A DNA stretch of 64,000 nucleotides from Aureimonas sp. SA4125. GTDB taxonomy: Bacteria; Pseudomonadota; Alphaproteobacteria; Rhizobiales; Rhizobiaceae. The DNA is taken from assembly GCF_019973775.1 (NCBI RefSeq), contig NZ_AP025032.1, positions 3,410,001-3,474,000 of the forward strand, read 5' to 3'. Position numbers and translations under genes: made by a program. How positions within the stretch are numbered: position 1 is the stretch's first letter; every line of letters begins with the position of its first letter. Under the pieces are notes generated by a model that worked only from the letters and a program-made list of their open reading frames with translations, did no database searches and was not told the DNA's origin. Below, piece by piece: positions 35,894-43,800 of the stretch.

Positions 35894-37208
35894 CAGACTG
35901 GCCGGTCTCGGGGCCGGACTCCTCGGCGAGCGGATCGCCACGGGTGGGTTGCGCAGCGCCGACATGGCCGCAAGAGCGGTCGGCCGCATCGCGGCTTGCC
36001 ACGAAGCCGCCGCGGGGTTTGCCTGGTTCGATGCGGCCTATGTCACGCGGCAGGCGGAGGCGCTGGATCGCTACCGCGGCACCGGCCGCGCGATCGGACC
36101 GCTGCATGGCCTGCCCGTCGCCATCGGCGACCTGATCGACACGCGCGGCATTCCGACCGGGCTCGGCACGGCCCAGGAAGCCGGCCGTGTTCCCGAGCGC
36201 GACGCCTTTCTCGCCGAGCGCCTGCGCGCGGCCGGCGCGGTGCTCGTTGGCAAGACGGCCGTGGCCGAACTCGGCGTCACCCTCGGCGAACCCACGCGCC
36301 CGGCCGCTGGAGCCGACGCCCGCTCGTCCCATTTCTCCGCGGCCGCGGCCGCCGTCGCGACCGACCTCGTGCCGCTGGCGGTCGAGGCCGACACGGCCGG
36401 TGTCAGCATCCGGGCTGCGGCCGAGGCCGGTGTGGTCGGCTATCTCCCGAGCCGCGGCAGCTTCTCGCGGCGCGGCTGCTTCTCCCCCTCGCCCACGCTC
36501 GCCGGCATTGCATTTTTCGCCCGCAGCGTCGCCGATGTGGCCCTGCTGGGTGACGCCCTCCACGGCGATGACGACACCGAGCGGTCGCCTGTACCGCCGC
36601 CCCGGCTACGCGCCACGGCCACATCCGCGCCGCCGTCACGGCCGATCTTTGCCCTGGTGCGCACGCCCTTCTGGGATGCGGCCAGCGCCGATACGCAAGG
36701 CGCCTTCGAGGAATTTGCCGCGCTCGCCGGCGATGCCGGTTTCCCCGCCGACCTGCCGCCGCCGTTCGCCGAGGCGCTGGCGATCACCGAGACGATCCGG
36801 CTCGCCGAGCTGTCGAAAACTCTTTTCCCCTATGCCCGCCGTGGCGGCCTCTCGGACGGACTCACCGCGACCATCGCGACGGGCGAACTCATTCTCGCCC
36901 GCGACTATCTCGCCGCGCTCGACTGGCCGATGGTCCTGGGTGCCGGGCTCGACGCCCTCTTCGCCCGCTGCGACGCCGTCGCCACGCCAGCCGCGCCGGG
37001 CGCCGTCGACGACACGCCAGAGGCCCGCGGCTTCAACAGCCTGTGGTCTCTGCTAGGACTGCCGACGATTACGCTCCCTGCCTTCGAAGACCGGCATGGC
37101 AATCCCATCGGCTTGCAACTTGTCACCCGGCGTGGCGACGACGCACGTCTTTTGCGCAACGCGCACTGGCTCGAGCGCCAACTCGCCGACCCACACAGGG
37201 AGGAATGA
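35883..37208 (+). CDS. Amidase-signature family protein with altered catalytic loops
   Basis: The roughly 441-residue protein is of the amidase signature family. The N-terminal region has GPLHGLPVAIGDLIDTRGIP (normally PLHGVPVAVKD) and LVGKTAVAELGVTLGEPTRP with the usual LVGKT-x-E stretch. The Gly/Ser-rich core is changed: GGSSGGS becomes RSSHFSA and GTDTGGSIR becomes EADTAGVSIR, with an extra residue before the presumed nucleophilic Ser. The lysine usual in VAVKD is Gly. These changes make amidase activity uncertain. The start may be 35874 or 35883; both lie inside the end of dctM. Linkage to the TRAP genes suggests handling of the imported compound. Confidence 0.75.
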   Translation: MATDRLAGLGAGLLGERIATGGLRSADMAARAVGRIAACHEAAAGFAWFDAAYVTRQAEALDRYRGTGRAIGPLHGLPVAIGDLIDTRGIPTGLGTAQEAGRVPERDAFLAERLRAAGAVLVGKTAVAELGVTLGEPTRPAAGADARSSHFSAAAAAVATDLVPLAVEADTAGVSIRAAAEAGVVGYLPSRGSFSRRGCFSPSPTLAGIAFFARSVADVALLGDALHGDDDTERSPVPPPRLRATATSAPPSRPIFALVRTPFWDAASADTQGAFEEFAALAGDAGFPADLPPPFAEALAITETIRLAELSKTLFPYARRGGLSDGLTATIATGELILARDYLAALDWPMVLGAGLDALFARCDAVATPAAPGAVDDTPEARGFNSLWSLLGLPTITLPAFEDRHGNPIGLQLVTRRGDDARLLRNAHWLERQLADPHREE

Positions 37209-37211
37209 CGC

Positions 37212-37391
37212 ATGTTCGACAAGATTCTCGCCGCTTTCGCCTTCGCCACTCTGGTCGGATTTCTTGGCATCCTGCTCCTCTGGGTGCCACGCCTCGATCT
37301 CGGCCTCGTGATCGGAGCGACGGTGCTCCTCGCCTTCATCGACCTGTTCCTGCTTCGGCCCCAGCTGAAATCTGCCGACCCGCGAAAATAG
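37212..37391 (+). CDS. Small membrane protein, 59 residues
   Basis: A 59-residue open frame begins 4 bp after the amidase stop, with a strong ribosome site (AGGGAGGA) 8 bp upstream. It encodes two hydrophobic helices: LAAFAFATLVGFLGILLLWV and LGLVIGATVLLAFIDLFLLR, with a short charged tail. The composition is convincing for a real inner-membrane peptide. I do not recognise a named family. It is probably the last gene of the TRAP-amidase operon and may modulate the transporter. Confidence 0.7.
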   Translation: MFDKILAAFAFATLVGFLGILLLWVPRLDLGLVIGATVLLAFIDLFLLRPQLKSADPRK

Positions 37392-37663
37392 GACGGCGAG
37401 GGGCGGCCTGCCGCCAATCGTTTGTGTCACCTTGCCACGCGGGCTGATTCGGGCGACCGACAGGGTCGGTGTGTCGCCATCGCGGCAGTTGCGCCGCATC
37501 CCGCGCGCCGATCGCTTTGCGCGTAGCCCTGTCAAACCGCTCAAGCCCCACGCTGCATTCGAGGGCGCCGCGGCGGAAAGAGAACGCCGCCGCAGGCATC
37601 GTTCTGCCAGACCGTAGTCGTGCTCATGGGCGGATGCCTATGCCAGCTGTGTCACCCGTCGGG

Positions 37664-38506
37664 TCAAACGGGGTGCGCTCCAGCCTCCAACTCGCCGACG
37701 AAGGCGAGCGAGGACGCCAGGGCCCGGCGCAACTGCGGCAGATCCAGGGGCTCCCGCCGACGGACCGGGTCGCACCGCCCGGGCCGTTCGAGGCGGAGAG
37801 GCAGCTCGATTCCGACCGGGCAATCCTTCGGGAGAACTTCCCAAACCGCGGCATAGTCGATGGCCCCCTCCCCGATCGACGTGAAGCGCCAGCCTTCTGT
37901 GGACGAGGCAATGTCCTTCACATGCACGTGCACGATCGCGCCGGAGTCGCCGGCAAGATCGTCCTCGGGCCGAATGGCCTCGCCGCTGTAGGTGACGACA
38001 TTGCCGATGTCGTAGTTCAGCCGCACGAAGGGCGAGCCGATCCGCGCGATGAGCGCGGACCCGGCAGCGCGACCGGGCAGGAGGTCGCCCGCACCGTGAC
38101 CTGGATTTTCAAGCGCAACCGTGATGCCAAGGGCCTCGCAATCGGGAAGCACGGCTTCGAGACAGTCGAGCACCGCGGCACGGCCACTGGCCGGTCCGGC
38201 ATTGCTGATCACGATGGGCGCGCCGATCTCGGCGGCGAACGCGATCCGCCGCCTCAGCATCGCCCGCGCGTCGGCACCGGACAGATCCATATGGGCCGAG
38301 ACCGCCTGTGCCCGGAGCCCGTTCGCCTCGATCATCCGGCGGAGCGTTCGGGCACTGTCCACCGCGAAGTCGCTCTCGTCGAAGTCGACATAGCCCTTGA
38401 TGAAGGCGGGTTCGACGGCATGGGCGCCGGCGCGGGCGATCTCGTCCATGGCCGTCGCCATGTCGTATCCGTCGAAGAGAGCGGTGGAGACCGACAGGGG
38501 ATGCAT
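37664..38506 (-). CDS. oiaC: 3-oxo-isoapionate decarboxylase-like TIM-barrel protein (OiaC)
   Basis: The 280-residue AP-endonuclease-2/xylose-isomerase-like TIM barrel has metal-site features HMDLSGADARAMLRRRIAFA, VALENPGHGAGDLLPG, VRLNYDIGNVVTYSGE and VHVHVKDIASSTEGWRFTSI with GEGAIDY. In D-apiose loci a member of this family, OiaC, decarboxylates 3-oxo-isoapionate to L-erythrulose. The assignment here rests on neighbours: ApnO lies 7 bp upstream and the RuBisCO-like OiaX is next, all in one leftward operon. A sugar epimerase role cannot be excluded by sequence alone. Confidence 0.68.
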   Translation of the reverse strand: MHPLSVSTALFDGYDMATAMDEIARAGAHAVEPAFIKGYVDFDESDFAVDSARTLRRMIEANGLRAQAVSAHMDLSGADARAMLRRRIAFAAEIGAPIVISNAGPASGRAAVLDCLEAVLPDCEALGITVALENPGHGAGDLLPGRAAGSALIARIGSPFVRLNYDIGNVVTYSGEAIRPEDDLAGDSGAIVHVHVKDIASSTEGWRFTSIGEGAIDYAAVWEVLPKDCPVGIELPLRLERPGRCDPVRRREPLDLPQLRRALASSLAFVGELEAGAHPV

Positions 38507-38513
38507 CGGGCGA

Positions 38514-39359
38514 TCAGGCGCCCTTGCCGTAGACGATCAACTCGGAGGCCTCCTTCACCTTCTGCGGCGATAGCGCCTCGCGCCAGTCCTCGCGTACGAC
38601 CACGCCCTTGGCAAAGCGCATCAGACGCAAGGCGGCATCTGACGGCACCTTCGGAGAAAAGCCGAACCACATGGCGATCTCCACATTGAGATGGCCGATC
38701 AGAAAGTCCATCGCCGCGCCGCGGGGGATGCCGTACTTCGCCACGCATTCCTCCACCGCCTCGACCATCGTATCGACGAACGGCATGGCGACCATTTCCG
38801 ACAGCCCGGGCTCGAGAATGGCGAGTTGCTCCAGCGTCACGCGATAGGCCTCGATGATCGGCGACCACATCGCCCGGCAGATCTCCTCCCCGAGCGCATA
38901 GTGCTCTTCCGGCCCCTGCATCAGGGCGCAGACGATCGACTGGCGCGCGATTCCGCCGTGATAGTCGCGGCGCGCGTCCCAGTCCGTCTCGTCGTTGAAC
39001 AGCGGCGGGTGGCATGGGTGGCCGACGAAATAGGTGAGGTCCGGCCGGTCGTCGGGCAGCGCGGCGGCATAGGGGGCGGCCGCGTCGAGGATCAGCACCA
39101 TGGTGCCGGCGCCGAGCATCGGCGAAAGCTGGCGCATCACGTCCCCGATGATGTTGTCGGGCAGCGCCAGAACGACGACCGACGCGCCGGCGACCCCCGC
39201 CTCCACCGAGATCGGCGCGATGCCGGCCTCGGCAAGCCGCGCCCGGCCGACGTCCCCGATCTCCACCGCACGCACGTCGTAACCGGCCTCGATCAGCTTC
39301 TTCGTGACGCGAAACCCCATCTTGCCGCCGGATCCCAGCACTGCCACCGGTTTCGTCAT
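38514..39359 (-). CDS. apnO: D-apionate oxidoisomerase (ApnO), copy 1
   Basis: The 281-residue NAD-dependent protein starts with a Rossmann motif AVLGSGGKMGFRVTKKLIEA and contains VVVLALPDNIIGDVMRQL, the conserved GHPCHPPLFNDETDWDARRD and ALMQGPEEHYALGEEICRAM. This fits the ApnO/phosphogluconate-dehydrogenase-like group. ApnO converts D-apionate to 3-oxo-isoapionate by coupled oxidation and rearrangement. A GGGAGGAC ribosome site precedes the ATG. It sits between oiaX and oiaC. A second, clearly related copy lies at 46342-47169. Confidence 0.78.
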   Translation of the reverse strand: MTKPVAVLGSGGKMGFRVTKKLIEAGYDVRAVEIGDVGRARLAEAGIAPISVEAGVAGASVVVLALPDNIIGDVMRQLSPMLGAGTMVLILDAAAPYAAALPDDRPDLTYFVGHPCHPPLFNDETDWDARRDYHGGIARQSIVCALMQGPEEHYALGEEICRAMWSPIIEAYRVTLEQLAILEPGLSEMVAMPFVDTMVEAVEECVAKYGIPRGAAMDFLIGHLNVEIAMWFGFSPKVPSDAALRLMRFAKGVVVREDWREALSPQKVKEASELIVYGKGA

Positions 39360-39395
39360 GTTCAGTCCTCCCTTTTGTTCTTGTCTGGCTGCCCG

Positions 39396-40658
39396 TCAGC
39401 CGAAGGTTTCCAGCGCCTGGGCAAGCGCCGGGTGATCGAGGGCGTATTGCTTGGCGGAAATGCCGGCCGCGGCCGCATCCCAAGCCTCCCGGACGCTGGC
39501 GACGCCGGCGGCGATGCCGCCCGGATGGGTGATGATGCCTCCGCCGCAGCAGTAGATCAGATCGTTCGATCCAAGCCTGCGATAGGTTTCGGCTGCCTGC
39601 ACCGCCGTCTGCGCGGAGGAGAAAACCGGCATGACGGTGTCAGGCCGCGCCGCATCCTCGAACATCGGTGTCAGGCAGGCGCGGGCCGAGGCGATGACGC
39701 TGTCGTCCTCCTCGCAGAACTTGTTGGAAAGCCCGTTGACATGGAGATGGTCGACGCCGATCAGGCGCCAGAACTTCTGGTACGCGACGTAGCTCATGCC
39801 CAACATCGGGGAGCGGCCATAGAGGCCCCACCCTGCGCGGTGGCCGTGTAGGGCGACGCCCGAGAGGCGCCGGACCTCTGCGACACCGGCAAGACCGACG
39901 GAGTTCAAGACAAGCATGGCGCATGTGCCGCCGCGCTTCTCGACGATGTCGAGCTGACGGCGCATGGCATCGATCTCGCCGGAAATATTGACCGCATACA
40001 TCGCCTTGCGGCCGGAACGGTCGGCATGGCGGTCGACCACCTGCATGACAGCCTCGAAACGCTCGGCGAACGGCGAATGCGGCGGGTCGCCCATCAGCTC
40101 GTCGTCTTTGATGAAGTCGAGCCCGGCTTCGATCAGGGTATCGACAAGTTCGGCGGTCGCCACCGGCGTCAGGCCTACGCTTGGCTTGACGATGGTGCCG
40201 ATGACCGGGCGGCCGAAAACGCCAGTCAGCGTGCGCGTCCCTTCCACTGCAAAAGCGGGACCGGGATAAGCCTGCGTGAAAACCTCGGGAAAGTGGATGT
40301 CGATGAGCTTCAGACCGGAAAAGTGGTGCAGCTCGAACAGGTTGCCGAGAACAGTCGACCAGACGGTGGGAAGGCTGATCCCGGTGTTGCCGACGGCCCA
40401 CGATATCTGGACCTCGGCCTGGCGGATCGGCATCCCAGGCGGCGACGGTGAACGAGCGCCGGGCAAAGAAGGGATCGCAACCTCACCAATCTCCCGGAGC
40501 GACTCGACCCTCGCACCGTACTGACGCAGCAGTTCCGGAGTTTCACCCGGCGTCGCCCGAAAGGTTCCGCTCGACTGTTCTCCGGCCAGAGCGGCAACGG
40601 CAACCTCCAGGGGATAGGCCGTCTCGACCAAGTAATGCGCGACAATCCGGTCCGACAA
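39396..40658 (-). CDS. oiaX: RuBisCO-like protein, 3-oxo-isoapionate-4-phosphate transcarboxylase/hydrolase (OiaX)
   Basis: The 420-residue protein is a form IV RuBisCO-like protein. The large-subunit core is evident: GTIVKPSVGLTPVATAELVD, the activator lysine region AGLDFIKDDELMGDPPHSPF (K-D-D-E metal site), GVALHGHRAGWGLYGRSPML (the HxHRA motif) and CCGGGIITHPGGIAAGV. In apiose catabolism OiaX cleaves 3-oxo-isoapionate 4-phosphate to glycolate and 3-phosphoglycerate. Loop 6 reads VDHLHVNGLSNKF, lacking the RuBisCO LGKLEG lysine, so it is not a CO2-fixing enzyme. Start is TTG at 40658 with GGGGAG upstream. Neighbouring apnO, oiaC and the distant oiaK support the role. Confidence 0.82.
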   Translation of the reverse strand: MSDRIVAHYLVETAYPLEVAVAALAGEQSSGTFRATPGETPELLRQYGARVESLREIGEVAIPSLPGARSPSPPGMPIRQAEVQISWAVGNTGISLPTVWSTVLGNLFELHHFSGLKLIDIHFPEVFTQAYPGPAFAVEGTRTLTGVFGRPVIGTIVKPSVGLTPVATAELVDTLIEAGLDFIKDDELMGDPPHSPFAERFEAVMQVVDRHADRSGRKAMYAVNISGEIDAMRRQLDIVEKRGGTCAMLVLNSVGLAGVAEVRRLSGVALHGHRAGWGLYGRSPMLGMSYVAYQKFWRLIGVDHLHVNGLSNKFCEEDDSVIASARACLTPMFEDAARPDTVMPVFSSAQTAVQAAETYRRLGSNDLIYCCGGGIITHPGGIAAGVASVREAWDAAAAGISAKQYALDHPALAQALETFG

Positions 40659-40706
40659 TGCGGTGACTCCCCAAAGATGACCAAGCGCGTAGCATCTTCA
40701 GTCAGT

Positions 40707-40722
40707 CATGTCATCATATGAG
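40707..40722. promoter_or_regulatory. Operator-like site upstream of oiaX
   Basis: CATGTCATCATATGAG contains ATGTCATCATAT, the exact reverse complement of ATATGATGACAT found upstream of gntR and the ABC transporter (41552-41563). The shared core has a TATG-N4-CATA-like symmetry. It lies about 50 bp before the oiaX start, between oiaX and the gntR stop. It probably binds the adjacent GntR regulator. Confidence 0.6.
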
Positions 40723-40731
40723 TTGGTGAAC

Positions 40732-41457
40732 TTAAACCGCCTTCGGAAACTCGCTGTCCCGCTGCAGCTGGACGTAGAGGCCGTTGGCCCGCGTAATATG
40801 CTCGGTCATGGCGGCGGACGCCGCTTCCGCGTCGCCATTGGCAATCGCCTTGTAGATCCGTTCGTGCTCCAGAATGGTGACCCGCTCAGCGCCGGGTACA
40901 GAGACCAGATCGCGCTTGAACCGGGACAGCCATTCCAAGATTCCCTTGGTCACCGCAGCTATCAGCGAATTGCCGCTCATCTCCGCGATAACGCCGTGAA
41001 AAGCCATGTCGGTGGCGACAAAGGCGGCATGATCGCCTCGCGCCTCGTGCAGAGCGCGAATGCATTCCTCCAGGCGCAGCAGGTCCTTCTCGGTGGCCTT
41101 GCGGGTGGCCATGCTCACCAGCGCCGACTCCAGTAAGAGCCGCGCCTCCTTGAGTTCTTCCATGCCGCGGACATTCGTTGCCAGCATCATGATCATCGCA
41201 CTCGAGATCTGGTCGACGATCACGTCCGGCGTCGGGTTGATCACGCGCGCCCGTTCACCGTGCGAGATGAGGATGAGGCCCTTCTGATGCAGCGACTGCA
41301 TCGCCTCGCGGATCGCAGGCCGGCCGACCCCGATCATTGCCATCAGCTCACGCTCGGAGGGCAGCTTCGAACCCGGCGGAAACTCGTTGGACGAGATCGC
41401 CCCAATCAGTCGATCAAGCACTTCCTGATAAAGCTTCCGCTTTCGCACCGGCTCCAT
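40732..41457 (-). CDS. GntR-family (FadR/FCD) transcriptional regulator
   Basis: The 241-residue regulator has an N-terminal winged helix (KLYQEVLDRLIGAISSNEFP then PGSKLPSERELMAMIGVGRP) and a C-terminal FCD ligand domain (MEELKEARLLLESALVSMAT; HEARGDHAAFVATDMAFHGV; ITRANGLYVQLQRDSEFP). FCD regulators respond to small organic acids or sugar acids. It is divergent from the sugar ABC importer and just upstream of the oiaX operon. Identical operator-like sites flank it on both sides, so it most likely represses both apiose units and itself. Confidence 0.88.
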   Translation of the reverse strand: MEPVRKRKLYQEVLDRLIGAISSNEFPPGSKLPSERELMAMIGVGRPAIREAMQSLHQKGLILISHGERARVINPTPDVIVDQISSAMIMMLATNVRGMEELKEARLLLESALVSMATRKATEKDLLRLEECIRALHEARGDHAAFVATDMAFHGVIAEMSGNSLIAAVTKGILEWLSRFKRDLVSVPGAERVTILEHERIYKAIANGDAEAASAAMTEHITRANGLYVQLQRDSEFPKAV

Positions 41458-41547
41458 GGCCTCATTCCAGTCTGAAACAGAGTGACAAGCACCGTCCCTA
41501 ACAAGTCCGCCCGAGGATCGCGACCCGCCGCGGCGACGCTTGACGAT

Positions 41548-41564
41548 ACTTATATGATGACATA
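41548..41564. promoter_or_regulatory. Operator-like site between gntR and the sugar ABC operon
   Basis: ACTTATATGATGACATA matches the inverted site upstream of oiaX at 15 of the 17 positions compared, including the 12-bp core ATATGATGACAT. It lies 90 bp from the gntR start and about 105 bp from the substrate-binding protein start, in the divergent promoter region. Confidence 0.6.
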
Positions 41565-41667
41565 CCGTCTCTTGGCATCGGCCTTCAAGAAATTGATCGG
41601 CACCCTCGAAAAGAGGGGCTTTCGCACGATCGACGTTGCGCCGCGGGCATTGGGGAGGACGGAAAAC

Positions 41668-42675
41668 ATGGCATTGAACAGGCGTGAATTCACCATTTCG
41701 ACGCTGATGGCACTCGCCGCCACCGGCGGGCTGACAGTCGCGGCACGGACACAGGGGACAAAAACCATCGCCGTGCTGTTTGACGGTCTCTATTCCGAGT
41801 TCTGGGTGGCCGGTATCGAGATTATCCGCGAGAACCTGAAAAACCGCGGCTTCGAGATCTTCGAGGCGATCTCGGATCAGGACGACAACAAGCAGTTTGA
41901 GCAGGTGCGCGCTGCCATCGCCCGCAAGGTCGACGGCATCATCATCGTGCAGACCGATTCCAACGCCGTCATTCCGGCGATCAAGGCCGCCAACGAGGCC
42001 AAAATCCCGATGGTTCACTTCAACCGCCCACCGGCGCCCTCGGAAGCTTTCTCGGTCGCGATCCAGGCGGACAACCAGAAGATCGCGCGGGAAACCGTCA
42101 CCTATGTCTGCGAGGTAGCGAAAGCCTCCGGCAAGAAGCATCAGGCGGCGATCATGATCGGCGACCTCGGGGATCCCAACGCGATCCAGCGCCGCGACGG
42201 CTTCCAGGAAGCGATCGACCAGTTCAAGGACTCGGTCGAACTCGTCGCCTCGATCCCGACCGAATGGAACGCCGACACAGCCTTTGCCGGCCTCACCAAC
42301 GCGCTGCAGGCCAACCCGGACATCTCGCTGTTGTTCACGTCATCGGACTTCCTCCTGCCGCAGATCACCCAGGCGCTGAAATCGGCCGACAAATGGGGCA
42401 AGATCGGCGAGGAGAACCACGTCATCCTCGCAGGCTTCGATGGCGCTGCGCCTGCCTACGCCCTAATGCACGAAAGCTACATGGATGCCTGCGGGGTGCA
42501 GAACCTATTCTACGAGGCCGAAATCGCCATTCAGGCGATCGTCGACCTTCAGGACGGCAAGAAGGTGGAGAAGCTGCTCCTCGACCCCGGCTTTGCCATC
42601 ACCCAGGCGAACATGAAGGAAAAGCAGGCCGAGATGTGGGGCTACGTCCTGTGGGCGAAGGACAACCCACAGTAA
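41668..42675 (+). CDS. Sugar ABC transporter substrate-binding protein
   Basis: The 335-residue periplasmic protein of the peripla_BP_4 (ribose-like) family has a Tat-like signal (NRREFTISTLMALAATGG) and the motifs FDGLYSEFWVAGIEIIRENL, VDGIIIVQTDSNAVIPAIKA and IPMVHFNRPP. A GGGGAGGAC ribosome site precedes the ATG, which favours this start over in-frame codons back to 41482. It is the first gene of a rightward operon with two permeases, an ATPase and apionate enzymes. D-apiose or a related branched sugar is the likely ligand, by context. Confidence 0.85.
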   Translation: MALNRREFTISTLMALAATGGLTVAARTQGTKTIAVLFDGLYSEFWVAGIEIIRENLKNRGFEIFEAISDQDDNKQFEQVRAAIARKVDGIIIVQTDSNAVIPAIKAANEAKIPMVHFNRPPAPSEAFSVAIQADNQKIARETVTYVCEVAKASGKKHQAAIMIGDLGDPNAIQRRDGFQEAIDQFKDSVELVASIPTEWNADTAFAGLTNALQANPDISLLFTSSDFLLPQITQALKSADKWGKIGEENHVILAGFDGAAPAYALMHESYMDACGVQNLFYEAEIAIQAIVDLQDGKKVEKLLLDPGFAITQANMKEKQAEMWGYVLWAKDNPQ

Positions 42676-42763
42676 GGGCTCGGACCCGTCCGGGCCACGC
42701 GGCCCGGACCTCCCGCCCATGGCCACCTTTTTGGCTCCCCATTACCTTCATTTGGAGTCGCTT

Positions 42764-43798
42764 ATGACGGCCGTTCCTCCAGCCGACATCAACCAGCGAC
42801 CGTCGGGTGCCGGCAGCCTCGGCCTGTTGCGGCTGGTGCTGTCGGAATATTTCGTCCTTGTCCTCTGCGTTGTATATCTCGCGGCAATCTACCCTTTCGT
42901 ACCGGAAATGCTGTCGCTGGAAGTGGCGTCGAACATTCTCGGGGACATGATGCCGTTGCTCGTCGTGGCGATCGGCCAGACCTTCGTCCTGATCATTGCC
43001 GGCATCGACCTCTCGGTGACAGCGATCATTTCCTTTGCCGCCGTCGTCGGGGCCTCGGTGATGACCGGCTCGGGCGGCTATCTCGAAGGCAGCAATCTCG
43101 CTGTGCCCGGCGCGGTTCTGGCGATGCTCGCCGCCGGCCTCTTCATCGGCCTCGTCAACGGTCTGTCGGTGACGCGGTTGAACATGCCGTCCTTCATCGT
43201 CACGCTGGCGACGCGGATGTTTTTCGCCGGCGCGGCGATATGGTACGTCACCTTCCACTCGCCCTCCTCCTCCATCGCAAACCTGCCAACGGGCTTCACC
43301 GACTTTTCCACGACATCGATGGGCGGAATCCCGTTGACGGTGATCGTCGCCACGGCGATCGGCCTTGCCGCGCACTTCCTTCTGTCGCGCACTGAATTCG
43401 GACGCTGGATCTACGCCGTCGGCGCCAATCCGCAGGCGGCGCGGATTTCCGGCATTCCGGTCTCTCGTACCATCCTGATGGCCTTTCTGATCAGCGGTGG
43501 CTGCGCCGCGATCGGGTCGATGATGTATGTGGCGCGGATGCAGACGGGATCGCCGATCCTTGGCGAGAACATCCTGCTCGACGTCATCGGCGCGGTGGTG
43601 ATCGGCGGCACCAGCCTGTTCGGCGGCAAAGGCAAGATCGTCTGGACGGTATTCGGCGTCCTGTTCCTGATGCTGATCGACACCTCGATGAAAATGCTGG
43701 GGTCGTCGCTCTTCACCATTTTTATCATCAAAGGCAGCGTCATCCTTCTGGCCGCGACGGTGGACACGCTCCGCCACCGCTACTTCGGACGGGGCTGA
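42764..43798 (+). CDS. Sugar ABC transporter permease
   Basis: The 344-residue RbsC/AraH-type membrane protein contains GQTFVLIIAGIDLSVTAIIS, RLNMPSFIVTLATRMFFAGA, WIYAVGANPQAARISGIPVS and VVIGGTSLFGGKGKIVWTVF. It is the first of two permeases around the ATPase gene. The ATG at 42764 has TTTGGAG upstream. The start of the ATPase gene follows within 3 bp. Confidence 0.88.
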   Translation: MTAVPPADINQRPSGAGSLGLLRLVLSEYFVLVLCVVYLAAIYPFVPEMLSLEVASNILGDMMPLLVVAIGQTFVLIIAGIDLSVTAIISFAAVVGASVMTGSGGYLEGSNLAVPGAVLAMLAAGLFIGLVNGLSVTRLNMPSFIVTLATRMFFAGAAIWYVTFHSPSSSIANLPTGFTDFSTTSMGGIPLTVIVATAIGLAAHFLLSRTEFGRWIYAVGANPQAARISGIPVSRTILMAFLISGGCAAIGSMMYVARMQTGSPILGENILLDVIGAVVIGGTSLFGGKGKIVWTVFGVLFLMLIDTSMKMLGSSLFTIFIIKGSVILLAATVDTLRHRYFGRG

Positions 43799-43800
43799 CC

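Noticed and set aside
39396-40658. Genuine CO2-fixing RuBisCO large subunit
   Set aside because: The loop 6 lysine motif is missing, length is short, and no small subunit or phosphoribulokinase gene is present. It is a RuBisCO-like protein.
41482-41667. Longer N-terminus for the sugar-binding protein starting near 41482
   Set aside because: That extension crosses the operator-like site and lacks export features; the ATG at 41668 has GGGGAGGAC and begins the signal peptide.
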